64,000 nt of DNA from Oceaniferula flava (GTDB taxonomy: Bacteria > Verrucomicrobiota > Verrucomicrobiia > Verrucomicrobiales > Akkermansiaceae). The notes under the pieces were generated by a model. It saw nothing but the letters and a program-made list of their open reading frames with translations, made no database searches and was not told the DNA's origin. Positions 1-8,087 of this stretch are shown in pieces. Position 1 is the stretch's first letter; each line of letters starts with the position of its first letter. The position numbers were made by a program, and so were the translations under genes. Location: NCBI RefSeq assembly GCF_016811075.1, contig NZ_JAFBGL010000002.1, positions 372,001 through 436,000 on the forward strand, in the 5' to 3' direction.

Positions 1-153
1 AACACGATCGTAGCTAGTGGCCGCGGACCGTAGCGTGAATTATCGCTGATTGCGGAGTGGATGCACGTCAAAAAAGGAGACGATTCAACCTCGGCGCGAT
101 GTCCTCAGTGCTAGCGGGACGGCTCGCATGGCTGTGCACGCTTCCTGATGCAC

Positions 154-627
154 TTACACGCGGGTTTCCAAAACTCTACCGACGAGAGCGGCACAGAATT
201 CCAGTTCATCCATATCGGCGGAGGTAAATGCCTGGCTATTTTCCGCAGGTGAGTCGATCTGACTGGTGTGCACGCAAGTGATTACGCCTGCCATTTCCCC
301 GGCAGAGACCACCGGGACTACGATCATGGCATCAGTCTGAATGCCGAGCTGCTGGTCGAGGCGGGAGCTGTGCTGAGGATTTGCTTGGATATTGTTTTCA
401 CAAAACGGCTGCCCGGAAGCGAAGACCATACTGATCAGGCCTTCACTGAGCGGGTGGCGGTAGTCGCCAATAAAGCGCGATGAGTGCGGACCGTGACCGA
501 GCAGTGGGTGGAGGTGATCGTTTCCAGCCAACCAAAGCGCGCAATCGCTGCAATGGACAACGCCACAGCAGCGTTGGAGCACCTCAGTGAGGAGCGCGCT
601 GGTGGCGTCATCGATTTCGGGGGGCAT
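154..627 (-). CDS. Single-domain GAF protein with N-terminal cysteine cluster
   Basis: A 157-residue soluble protein that is almost entirely one GAF domain (about residues 10-155). Features typical of the fold are the central segment PLSEGLISMVFASGQPF and the strand pair VVPVVSAGEMAGVITCVHT. GAF domains bind small ligands or mediate dimerisation; no effector domain is attached, so it probably acts through a partner. Cysteines at residues 20, 21, 26 and 29 form a CC-x4-C-x2-C group at the start of the domain, which is unusual and could bind metal or respond to redox state (inference). It lies 28 bp downstream of a small anti-sigma-like gene on the same strand, so the two probably form one operon. 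It is not an obvious free-methionine sulfoxide reductase, the other common single-GAF protein. Ligand and partner are unknown. Confidence 0.75.
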   Translation of the reverse strand: MPPEIDDATSALLTEVLQRCCGVVHCSDCALWLAGNDHLHPLLGHGPHSSRFIGDYRHPLSEGLISMVFASGQPFCENNIQANPQHSSRLDQQLGIQTDAMIVVPVVSAGEMAGVITCVHTSQIDSPAENSQAFTSADMDELEFCAALVGRVLETRV

Positions 628-655
628 GGGTTCCTTGGGGCGCGGGGAGCGCCAG

Positions 656-877
656 TTATGCGTTGTTGTGGAGAAGGTCGGCCAAGGTGCTCAAGGCATG
701 TTCATTGGCTAAAATCTCACGAGAAAGATGGCGTCCCTCGTCCTCGGGAAGCTCGCCAGCAGCCATCTTTTCCAGTTTCTGGCGAAGTTCTGGAGTAATG
801 GCCTCGCTGGAACGTCCGGAAACTTCCGGAGCAAAGGCAGTGAGGAATTCAGAGATGGTTGCAAATTCGTTGTTCAT
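656..877 (-). CDS. Small anti-sigma-like protein, function unknown
   Basis: A 73-residue protein when started at the ATG giving MNNEFATISEFL. The frame stays open to an ATG at 964, but those extra 29 residues are basic and look untranslated. The body, ending with ELRQKLEKMAAGELPEDEG and a helix rich in Leu and Glu, resembles the short helical domain of ECF anti-sigma factors (the 'LDGELSPEE...' pattern). The His/Cys zinc ligands of that family are absent: only one His sits near the expected place. It has no membrane segment. It is the upstream partner of the GAF gene. I see no Shine-Dalgarno sequence before the start. A role as a regulator or adaptor is inference from the resemblance only. 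Confidence 0.55.
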   Translation of the reverse strand: MNNEFATISEFLTAFAPEVSGRSSEAITPELRQKLEKMAAGELPEDEGRHLSREILANEHALSTLADLLHNNA

Positions 878-1084
878 GATGAGATGGTTAGCTTGTGCGC
901 TCATTAGACGGGGCGGTTTCTCCCGTATGCAATATTTAAGCTGAATTTCCATTAATCTGCTCATTACTCGGTAAATTGCAAGCTTCTAGCTCATCGCTTG
1001 GAGGCTAGAGAGGGGGCTGTTCAAAGTGATTTTGAGCATGTGGGTTTTACGCATCATGATGTGGGGTGATGAGTCATTTGAATG

Positions 1085-1114
1085 TTGACCATGAGTGAAT
1101 TAGATTAATTATAC
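1085..1114 (+). promoter_or_regulatory. Putative sigma-70-type promoter of the first giant-prepilin cassette
   Basis: TTGACC (1085-1090) and TTATAC (1109-1114) are separated by 18 bases and lie 16 bp before the ATG at 1131, in the most AT-rich stretch of the intergenic region. The leader would be very short. The paralogous cassette at 18.9 kb has a similarly placed TTGTCA-18-TATTGT. Prediction by eye only. Confidence 0.35.
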
Positions 1115-1130
1115 GGTAGTCATTATGTAA

Positions 1131-4100
1131 ATGCATAGTATTTCGTTAGCTCCCCCCGAAACAATGATGGTTCATCCACTTAACCCATTTTGTCCGCAAA
1201 TTACCGAGAGGAGACTTCGTGTCTGCTTTTCAAGTGAAAATGGTTTTGCGCTGATCGCCTCGATATCGGTGATGGTGCTGCTGGTAATGATCTCACTGGC
1301 GATGTTGAGCCTTTCCACCATCCAGCTGCGTTCCAGTGAGGCCGGCAGGGATGCAGAGGAGGCCAAGACCAATGCGCGCATGGCGCTGATGATGGCGATT
1401 GCCGAATTACAGAAAACAACGGGAGCTGACACCAGGATCACCGCCCCGGCAGATGCTCTTTCCACCAGCGACGCTCAAACTAGTAAGCATGTCAGGCAGC
1501 TCACTGGAGTGTGGCGTTCCTGGGAGGGGCTGGATCACGATACCTCAACGGGGCGGCCGATTGCTCCTGATTACGATATCAAAGGAGCAGCCGATCAGAG
1601 CGGCTCCGGAAATGGACGCTTTCTACGCTGGCTCATCTCAGACGATACCCAAGACCTTTACGATCCCTCTAACCCACCAGCTCTGGACGAAACCAGCGAG
1701 ACCGTGCCGCTACTGGCCGCAGGCACGCTGCCAAGTGGAAGCGATCAAGAAGTGCACGTGGTTCCTACGGAAATCAGCAACGACAACGGTCGCGGTGCCG
1801 TGGCTTGGTGGATTCAAGGTGAGAATACCAAGGTCCGTCTGAAACCCACCACCGCTCCGGTGTCCACCACCGAAGCCGTTGATCAGATGGTGGTTTCTCC
1901 CGGTCCCAGTGGTGATGCATTCAGCATCGAAGATAGCAGTGAGACCGATAAAGCGCTGACACAACCATCGCTGACTTTGGTTAAAAACTCATCGTCGTCA
2001 GGCGCGGCGGATCCGGCCGAGTTCTTTCACGACCTCACCGCGCATTCGAAAGGTTTGTTAACCAACAATGCCAACGGTGGCTGGAAGCGTGATTTATCGA
2101 TTTTTACCGAGAGTTTTGCGGCTATTTCAGAGCCTTTCCCCTCGTTGACCCTTGAGCCAGGAGAGGTCTATGAGGCAAGTAAGCAGCATGTCGGCGCAGG
2201 TGCTGGATCGGCACTCATTTACCCTTGGGGGAATCAGACTAGCGTCTATCCGGACGCCGTGAGCTGGTCGGCTCTCGTAGAATACATGACGCAATATCGC
2301 CGTGTTCAAAGTTCGGGCAACCCCATCACGAAGGTTCCCTTGTATTCCAGTAAGACGCACACCGATTGGATCGATAAGGTTAGGCATCTGCCCGTGCTGG
2401 CTCGGGCACACTTGGTGGTTTCACTCACAGCGCGTGAAGATACCGCCAGCTCGACCTATGTGCCCTCGATCCTGATCACCCCGGTAATCACTCTTTGGAA
2501 CCCATACAGCATCGCTCTCGATACCAGCAATTACAACAACATGCAGTTTGCCCTCAGCGATGTGGCTTGTCCGGTGAACTTTCAATTCAAGGTCGGGGCC
2601 GACTCGGTTACCAAGGACTTGGCTAAAATTGTCGCTCACGCCACGAACAACAGCAGCAACATGACCTGTTATATTCCGATCGCTTCGCCGAACTTGTGGC
2701 TGCCGGGCGAAGTTAGGGTGTTTTCTCCTCAGGGGAATGCGATTGCGAACAAGAATATCAAAAGCAAGATCACCTTTGTGGAGGGCTATCGTCCTGACAG
2801 TGGTCTGAGTTACAAACTGCTCAACAATGCGAACCGGTATTACCCCGCACAGCCAGGCACCGTTCAATATTCAGTGGGCAAAGCCACCATGGACGCCACC
2901 TTCACAGGTCCCAACGTCAAGGGGACAGGTTTATATTTTACACAGAAACTCGGCACGGGAAGCAATGCCAGCACCACGAATGTGCAGAACATGCTCGATA
3001 CCGATGATGCCCAGCGGATGTTGGGCGAAGAGGTGGTTTTGACCGCTACCAGTTCGGCATCTTTGTCTAGTTTGGCCTCTTCCCCCCAACCAGTTCTCAG
3101 CGTCATTATGGGCCTGCGCTACGGTCGCGACACCAATCCGAACCGAGACAACATCATGGTCAATGGGATTCACAACATGAACCCAACCGTGGGCTTCATC
3201 GTGGGTGGCGCAGCCGAGGCTGACGAACAGGACATGCAGGCACGCTTTGATGGTTTCCCCTACAACATTCAGCTGTATGCGGTGAATTCCTATGCCGACC
3301 CAGGCATGCCCAGCGGTATTACCGATGACCTTGAAGGCTACATTGGCAGTGGATTTGGCGCCAGTGATGGTCTGGCAAACTTGGTGCTGCTGGAAATCCC
3401 AAGTCGTCCGCTGCGCACGATCGGGGCGCTGCAGCATTTCAACGTCAATGCCTGTGATGATGCCGGCCCATACACGCTCAATGCCTTGGGCAACAGTCGC
3501 ACCAGCCCGTTTATCGAAAGCGATGAAATCCGCGTCAAACCAGTGGGTGGCGGAGCTGAATATGGGCACGATCATAGCTATGCGATCAACCACGTGATGA
3601 TGGACGATTGGTTTGTCTCCTCCATCACGCCCGGCATGAACGACTGGTCGGCCAATCAAAGCCGCAGCATGGAAGACGTCTATGCCGATCACCTCAGCGG
3701 CAGCGAGCCTCTGCCCAACCATTATTATACCCCCGCGAATGCGATGGGGGTGTCCGATGCCGCCGGTGAAGCAGCCGATTTTCTGAGCTATGAAGATGCC
3801 TGGCAGAAAGTCGCCGCAGAGCTCGAAGTCACGGGCATGTTCAACGTCAACTCCACCTCGGAACTGGCCTGGGCCATGTTGTTGAAACGGAACTTCAGTG
3901 GTGGCGATGGTCCCGGAGTTTTGACTTTAAACGACAGCACTCCAGGCAACGCGAGTGCCTCGGCCTCGTTGGTGGAGAACAGCGGCACTCCTTTCCCTCG
4001 GACGCTTATTAGCTCGGACAGCTCCGCAGGTGCCGGCGGGTACACTGAGCTCACTCAGCCAAGGCGTTTCACGGACGAGCAAATCATGGCCCTGGCGCGT

Positions 4101-4637
4101 GAGATTGTGGCAGAGGTGAAGAAGCGTGGCCCTTTTCTCTCGCTCTCTGAATTTTACAACCGTCAGCTTTCGGGAGACAGTGACCTCGCTCAAGCTGGGG
4201 CGGTTGAGAGTGCTTTGATGCGCTTGGCTGAGGGGGGGAGTAGTGAAAACCCCTTCCGTGATTTGCAAACGATCTTCACCGACACAGCCTCCTCTGTGAC
4301 TCCAACAGGTTCTCCTCTTACCTATCCCTTCCCAGCCGCGGCCGAAGGAAACCCTGCCTATGGCTTCCCTGGCTGGACTCGCCAGGCGGATGTGCTTCGC
4401 CCTCTTAGCGGAATCCTAACAGCCCGTGATGATACCTTTGTCATCCGTGCTTACGGCGCCAGCAAGGATGATTCAGGCAAGGTGTTAGCCGAAGCCTGGT
4501 GCGAGGCCGTGGTGCAGAGAACGGCAGAATTTGTTGACGGCTCCGATAAATACGCCCTGCCGAGCGATGATGAGCAGTCGTATGGTCGTCGATACGAAGT
4601 GAAAAAATTCCGATGGATGAACCCTAACGAGATCTAA
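1131..4637 (+). CDS. Giant prepilin-like protein (Verru_Chthon cassette A / GspK-like), copy 1
   Basis: A 1168-residue exported protein. A short basic leader is followed by a class III (type IV prepilin) signal: Gly then FALIASISVMVLLVMISLAM, about residues 38-58. Position +5 of the mature protein is not Glu, as in the tip pseudopilin GspK/PilX rather than major pilins. A helix (EEAKTNARMALMMAIAELQ) continues the pilin stalk. Near the C-terminus, GMFNVNSTSELAWAM and REIVAEVKKRGPFLSLSEF resemble the 'N-x-N-T/S ... R..GPF.S..E' signature of GspK. The tail carries ARDDTFVIRAYG and AWCEAVVQRTAEFVD, typical of the proteins NCBI calls Verru_Chthon cassette protein A. The usual B, C and D cassette partners are absent; instead a small secreted protein follows 19 bp downstream. 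A close paralog lies at 15370-18852. Several internal Met codons exist near the start, so the exact N-terminus is uncertain. The role as the tip of a pseudopilus-like structure is inferred. Confidence 0.8.
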   Translation: MHSISLAPPETMMVHPLNPFCPQITERRLRVCFSSENGFALIASISVMVLLVMISLAMLSLSTIQLRSSEAGRDAEEAKTNARMALMMAIAELQKTTGADTRITAPADALSTSDAQTSKHVRQLTGVWRSWEGLDHDTSTGRPIAPDYDIKGAADQSGSGNGRFLRWLISDDTQDLYDPSNPPALDETSETVPLLAAGTLPSGSDQEVHVVPTEISNDNGRGAVAWWIQGENTKVRLKPTTAPVSTTEAVDQMVVSPGPSGDAFSIEDSSETDKALTQPSLTLVKNSSSSGAADPAEFFHDLTAHSKGLLTNNANGGWKRDLSIFTESFAAISEPFPSLTLEPGEVYEASKQHVGAGAGSALIYPWGNQTSVYPDAVSWSALVEYMTQYRRVQSSGNPITKVPLYSSKTHTDWIDKVRHLPVLARAHLVVSLTAREDTASSTYVPSILITPVITLWNPYSIALDTSNYNNMQFALSDVACPVNFQFKVGADSVTKDLAKIVAHATNNSSNMTCYIPIASPNLWLPGEVRVFSPQGNAIANKNIKSKITFVEGYRPDSGLSYKLLNNANRYYPAQPGTVQYSVGKATMDATFTGPNVKGTGLYFTQKLGTGSNASTTNVQNMLDTDDAQRMLGEEVVLTATSSASLSSLASSPQPVLSVIMGLRYGRDTNPNRDNIMVNGIHNMNPTVGFIVGGAAEADEQDMQARFDGFPYNIQLYAVNSYADPGMPSGITDDLEGYIGSGFGASDGLANLVLLEIPSRPLRTIGALQHFNVNACDDAGPYTLNALGNSRTSPFIESDEIRVKPVGGGAEYGHDHSYAINHVMMDDWFVSSITPGMNDWSANQSRSMEDVYADHLSGSEPLPNHYYTPANAMGVSDAAGEAADFLSYEDAWQKVAAELEVTGMFNVNSTSELAWAMLLKRNFSGGDGPGVLTLNDSTPGNASASASLVENSGTPFPRTLISSDSSAGAGGYTELTQPRRFTDEQIMALAREIVAEVKKRGPFLSLSEFYNRQLSGDSDLAQAGAVESALMRLAEGGSSENPFRDLQTIFTDTASSVTPTGSPLTYPFPAAAEGNPAYGFPGWTRQADVLRPLSGILTARDDTFVIRAYGASKDDSGKVLAEAWCEAVVQRTAEFVDGSDKYALPSDDEQSYGRRYEVKKFRWMNPNEI

Positions 4638-4656
4638 GATTTTCGAATTACAGAGA

Positions 4657-5364
4657 ATGAAAACCCAAGATAAAAAAATGGTCCGACTGATACTGCTGCT
4701 GAGTGGATTGCTGTCAGCCATCGGTCTGGCTCAGGAGGCTGAAAACAAGGGCCGCCCTGTGAAATTGATGTATTACCTGGCCCCCGCGGATGCCCCCAGT
4801 GAAGCCTATCTCTATGCCGGAGGCAAGCAGGTGGCACAGACGGAACTGACCCGCACCAATTTTTCCGAAACCTTTAAGATCCCTCAGGGTGATCTGTTGT
4901 TGCGCTTTCTCAGCTCGCCACTGGCAGAGGGCCAGCGGCTGCCGAAGCGAGCTCCCTTGGTTAGAATCCCGGAAAAGTGGCAGAAGGTGCTACTGCTGGT
5001 ATTCGAAGACCCGAAGAACAGGGTGATGCCCATCCGAATTCAGGCGATCAATGCCAGCGATCGGCATTTTGGCCTCGGCAGCATTTACATGATGAACTTT
5101 TCTGAGGCGGGAGTGGTCGGTTCCATCGGCGACAAGCATCTGAAACTCAAACCGAAGTCGCTGAAAATCGTCAAGAACCCGGTGCAGAAAAATGGCTATT
5201 ACCCGGTGAAGTTAAATGCCGTGATCCGCGGAGAAAAAAAACCGCGCCGACTTGTGAAACAGATGTGGAGTCACAGCGACCGGATTCGCAATGTACTCTT
5301 TATCATGCCGAAGCCTGCGCCGCAGCATACCACCTACTACTGCGCTCCGATCCGCGATTTTTAA
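4657..5364 (+). CDS. Small secreted partner of the giant prepilin-like protein, copy 1
   Basis: A 235-residue protein with an N-terminal signal peptide (MVRLILLLSGLLSAIGLAQ, cleavage after Ala-Gln likely); translation could start at Met1 or Met8. No known domain is recognised. It is homologous to the 228-residue protein at 14630-15316. Shared features are an Ile-Pro-x2-Trp segment followed by a Leu/Val-rich strand, an Ala-Ile-Asn-Ala/Ser-Ser-Asp motif, a Tyr-Pro-Val motif, a Trp-x-His motif and a closing strand LFIMP. The mature protein looks beta-rich and basic. In both places the gene directly follows a giant prepilin-like gene, so the proteins probably work together in the periplasm or at the surface (inference). 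Its stop codon overlaps that of the convergent sigma-factor gene by three bases. Confidence 0.8.
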   Translation: MKTQDKKMVRLILLLSGLLSAIGLAQEAENKGRPVKLMYYLAPADAPSEAYLYAGGKQVAQTELTRTNFSETFKIPQGDLLLRFLSSPLAEGQRLPKRAPLVRIPEKWQKVLLLVFEDPKNRVMPIRIQAINASDRHFGLGSIYMMNFSEAGVVGSIGDKHLKLKPKSLKIVKNPVQKNGYYPVKLNAVIRGEKKPRRLVKQMWSHSDRIRNVLFIMPKPAPQHTTYYCAPIRDF

Positions 5365-6056
5365 GAGGAGCTAGCGCCGACCAGAAAGCCGGTGGATGAG
5401 CGGCAGAGACTGAGGAAGTCTTCCCACTCGAGCTCCAGCCATGGATCGGCGGCTTTCAGCTCGGCCATAGTCTCCTCCTTGATGGTGGTCATCACCGATG
5501 AGATTGCCCGGCTGACCTTGGATTGGCTCCAGCCGAATAAGGTTCCCACGGCGTCTTGTTTGACACCATGGACCACGACTAAGCGCATAAGCAGAAGATG
5601 GAGAGGATCGCAACGACTAATGGCATGCACGAGGGCATCGCGGATGAGTCCCACGAGTTGATCCTCGTCCGGAGGACTTGCGCCATCCTCGCCTGCGAGC
5701 ATGTCGAATTCATCTGTGGGTGCTGAATCCAGGTTACGGCTGGGTAATTGACCTTGGAACTTGGCGTGGCGTTTGTAATCGATGAGTCGATTGATCGCCG
5801 CGCGAGTTAGGAAAGCACGAACCTTGCCCTTACCATTGTATTTTTCCAGTAGGGGAGGTTTTCCATTTTTCCCTCCAAAGCAATCTGCGATAAGGTCCGC
5901 TGCGATATCTGAGGCCTCGCTGTGGCTGGCTCCTCGTTTGACGAGGACTGCGTGTAGCCAGTTCAGAGTTTCCTGACCGCCAATCTGGGCGCAGGCAGCC
6001 GCGTCACCGCCGAGTGCTGCTGCAACCAGTTCGCTATCGTTGGGATGATCTGACAT
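5361..6056 (-). CDS. ECF-type RNA polymerase sigma factor
   Basis: A 231-residue protein with the sigma-70 region 2 pattern at about 30-105 (SEASDIAADLIADCF, then KVRAFLTRAAINRLIDYKR, the promoter-melting and -10 recognition helices). Region 4 is at about 150-200 (DAVGTLFGWSQSKVSRAIS, a helix-turn-helix for the -35 element). A C-terminal extension (PWLELEWEDFLSL) is unlike typical ECF proteins and may be regulatory. It is the last gene of a minus-strand group: outer-membrane barrel, FecR-domain protein, sigma factor, with only 26 bp to the FecR gene. No membrane anti-sigma factor is next to it. The FecR protein is exported with no membrane segment after its signal peptide, so it cannot itself contact a cytoplasmic sigma factor. 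The regulon is unknown. Confidence 0.85.
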   Translation of the reverse strand: MSDHPNDSELVAAALGGDAAACAQIGGQETLNWLHAVLVKRGASHSEASDIAADLIADCFGGKNGKPPLLEKYNGKGKVRAFLTRAAINRLIDYKRHAKFQGQLPSRNLDSAPTDEFDMLAGEDGASPPDEDQLVGLIRDALVHAISRCDPLHLLLMRLVVVHGVKQDAVGTLFGWSQSKVSRAISSVMTTIKEETMAELKAADPWLELEWEDFLSLCRSSTGFLVGASSS

Positions 6057-6082
6057 AGGATTTGATCGGTTAAGTCTGACTG

Positions 6083-6964
6083 TTAGGGGGTCACATCGGG
6101 GGGCGTGCCATTGCCTCCTGTTGTGTCTCCCGGATAATCGTCAGGATAGTCTGTCTCGTACTCGTAGGGATCTGGCTTGTCGAGAATGTCGCGAAGGTCG
6201 TTGCGGTCCGCGATGACTCTTGAACCCGGATGGCGATTGACTTGGTTCTCGCTCACCAAGATGCCTTTGCGTTTGAGTTTTTCCTGCGCTTCCACGGCGA
6301 GAGCAATGTGCCGGCGAGCTTCAGGTGAGAGCGGACCGAAGACTTGGTTGCCTGCGAGCAGGGAGCTTTCCAGCAATCGTTTCAGGTCAACGTCCACCGG
6401 GCGGGTGATGATTGTCCCGTCGGGGCGCATGACGATCATTTGGCCGGCAGGCACTTTAACTTTCTGGGCTCGGCGGAACAGGCCACCTTTGCCTTTTTGT
6501 TTTCCCAGATTGAGAGACACGGTGCCTTCCAGAGTAATTAATTTGACCCACTTATCACGGTTGTATTCCATCAGCAGGGTCGTGCCTGTGATTGCCGCGG
6601 TGACGGTGGCTGTGCGAATGGTAGCTCCTCCGGCGCTCTTGGGAACTTGTAGTAAAATAGAGCCCTGATTGAGATTAATATCGCGACTGCCCTGGCGGAA
6701 GGTGAAGGCTGAGTTCGCTCCGAGCCGAGTGACTGTCCGATCCTGGAAGGTTAGTTCAGCACGAGAGCGGCGGCCTGTCTGCACGGAGGTATGGCCGCGG
6801 ACGGTATCTCCCACTTTCGCTTGGCGGGAGGAGTTCGGCTGGTGCAAACGGACGTCATTGACGCGGGTGGTGACTTTGGCTGATTGTAAATTATCCGCCT
6901 GCAGGCTGGGCCCCAGCAATAAACTGGCAGCGCTGAGTGTGGTGATGAGTGAGATTCGGCTCAT
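6083..6964 (-). CDS. Secreted FecR-domain protein
   Basis: A 293-residue protein with a signal peptide (residues 1-23, ending SLQAD) and a FecR beta-helix-like domain at about 30-150. Recognisable parts are VGDTVRGHTSVQTGRRSRAE, the DRTVTRLGANSAFTF strand, and ATVTAAITGTTLLMEY followed by LITLEGTVSLN. A helical segment rich in Glu and Lys follows, then an acidic, Tyr/Pro/Gly-rich tail (DPYEYETDYPDDYPGD). Unlike classical FecR it lacks the N-terminal cytoplasmic anti-sigma part and any retained transmembrane helix. It is therefore a periplasmic or surface member of the family, often found near CHASE2 cyclases and outer-membrane proteins. It lies between the barrel gene (85 bp upstream) and the sigma gene. 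Confidence 0.85.
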   Translation of the reverse strand: MSRISLITTLSAASLLLGPSLQADNLQSAKVTTRVNDVRLHQPNSSRQAKVGDTVRGHTSVQTGRRSRAELTFQDRTVTRLGANSAFTFRQGSRDINLNQGSILLQVPKSAGGATIRTATVTAAITGTTLLMEYNRDKWVKLITLEGTVSLNLGKQKGKGGLFRRAQKVKVPAGQMIVMRPDGTIITRPVDVDLKRLLESSLLAGNQVFGPLSPEARRHIALAVEAQEKLKRKGILVSENQVNRHPGSRVIADRNDLRDILDKPDPYEYETDYPDDYPGDTTGGNGTPPDVTP

Positions 6965-7049
6965 GGCGATGTGGGGTTGTTGAGTGGCGTTGTTGTTGTG
7001 TCGCTGTCTAGGACGGGGTGAACGGTGGATGCATTCAGTTTTTTATCGC

Positions 7050-8021
7050 TTAGAAATTGAAGGTCATCCCAAGACCAAGGCCTCCTTGAAAAGCGCTGTA
7101 ATCGGCGGCGCCGTCGGAGAGGTTGGAATCGTTTTCCGCGTAAAGTAAGGAAGCGTGAACTCGGGCAGAGCGATTCAATTGCCAGTAAAGTTCGGCCCCA
7201 GCGACTTGGTTCACGTCGTCGCGCCCAGCCTGATCGTAATCGTAAAGTGCTAGATGATAGAAAAAGACCGCCTTCAGGTCGTCAGTGATTTGGTAGGTGT
7301 AGCCAAGGTGCGCGCTGTATTCATCACGCTCCAGTCGACTCGGTTTAGTATTCAGATCATAGGCATAATCCAAGGCGACGTAGGCGGTGTGTTTCGGCGT
7401 GCTGAGGAAGACCTTGTGGGCTCCAACGCGCAGCCGATGTGAATTGTAGATTCCGTCACTGAGTGAACCAGAGGTAACACGGGCGTATTCGTATCGCGCA
7501 AAAAACAGCATGTCGAAGAACTCGGGGACGATTTTCACCAATCCCACACGACCGTCCGTGCGCTCGAAGTCCAGGCGGCTGGGCGAATCATAGCGATAGA
7601 TGCTCTGGGTGATGGAGAAATCGGCAAAGAGGTTATCCCCGATGCGTGGTTTCCAGGACGCGGCGGCCCGAGTTTTCCAGATCACACCATCGTCTTCGTT
7701 GCTTCGAGTGCTAGCCACGTTGTCCGTCCAGAAGAGGTGGGTCGCGATGTCAAAACGCAGTGGTGCGCGTCCTTGGTAACGTTTTAAAATCAACTGGTCT
7801 CCCAAGTCCGAGTCGCCGGGGCTGGTGGGGGCGAAACGCTTCTGCTGGTCGAGGTTCTGATCGCTGTATTCGTCTGGGTCGAAGCCGTCTCCCAAGAAGC
7901 GTTCGACGGGTGAGAGGGCGTCAATGGCAAAGCTGGCGACAGAACTCGCGGTGAGGGTAGCGACCACAAGGGCGGGTGATAGGAACCCTGAAGGTTTTGA
8001 TAGAGTAGCGATTTTTCGCAT
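7050..8021 (-). CDS. Outer-membrane beta-barrel protein
   Basis: A 323-residue protein with a signal peptide (cleavage near SVASFA). From about residue 90 on it shows regularly alternating amphipathic strands rich in Tyr, Phe and Arg (for example FDIATHLFWTDN, NLFADFSITQSIYRY, HTAYVALDYAYDLN, DLKAVFFYHLALYDYDQ, RVHASLLYAEND). It ends in the strand GLGLGMTFNF with a terminal Phe, the usual signal for BAM-dependent insertion. About 60 residues between signal and barrel (AIDALSPVERFLGDGFDPDE...) are low in strand character. No TonB plug domain is present, so it is not a FecA-type receptor. It starts the minus-strand barrel-FecR-sigma group and is divergent from the cyclase, with a 66-bp shared upstream region. 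It is probably a porin-like or exopolysaccharide/adhesin-related barrel; the substrate is unknown. Confidence 0.8.
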   Translation of the reverse strand: MRKIATLSKPSGFLSPALVVATLTASSVASFAIDALSPVERFLGDGFDPDEYSDQNLDQQKRFAPTSPGDSDLGDQLILKRYQGRAPLRFDIATHLFWTDNVASTRSNEDDGVIWKTRAAASWKPRIGDNLFADFSITQSIYRYDSPSRLDFERTDGRVGLVKIVPEFFDMLFFARYEYARVTSGSLSDGIYNSHRLRVGAHKVFLSTPKHTAYVALDYAYDLNTKPSRLERDEYSAHLGYTYQITDDLKAVFFYHLALYDYDQAGRDDVNQVAGAELYWQLNRSARVHASLLYAENDSNLSDGAADYSAFQGGLGLGMTFNF

Positions 8022-8087
8022 GGCAGGTGGGTTGTTGTTCAGTTACACAGAGATAACGAAGGTCAACCTAGGGCACTAACATTAGCG

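Noticed and set aside
2931-3722. 263-codon minus-strand frame inside the first giant prepilin gene
   Set aside because: Antisense to a gene with a clear paralog; no recognisable product.
5361-8021. Classical FecIRA iron-signalling system
   Set aside because: The FecR-domain protein lacks the cytoplasmic and membrane parts, and the barrel has no TonB-dependent plug domain.
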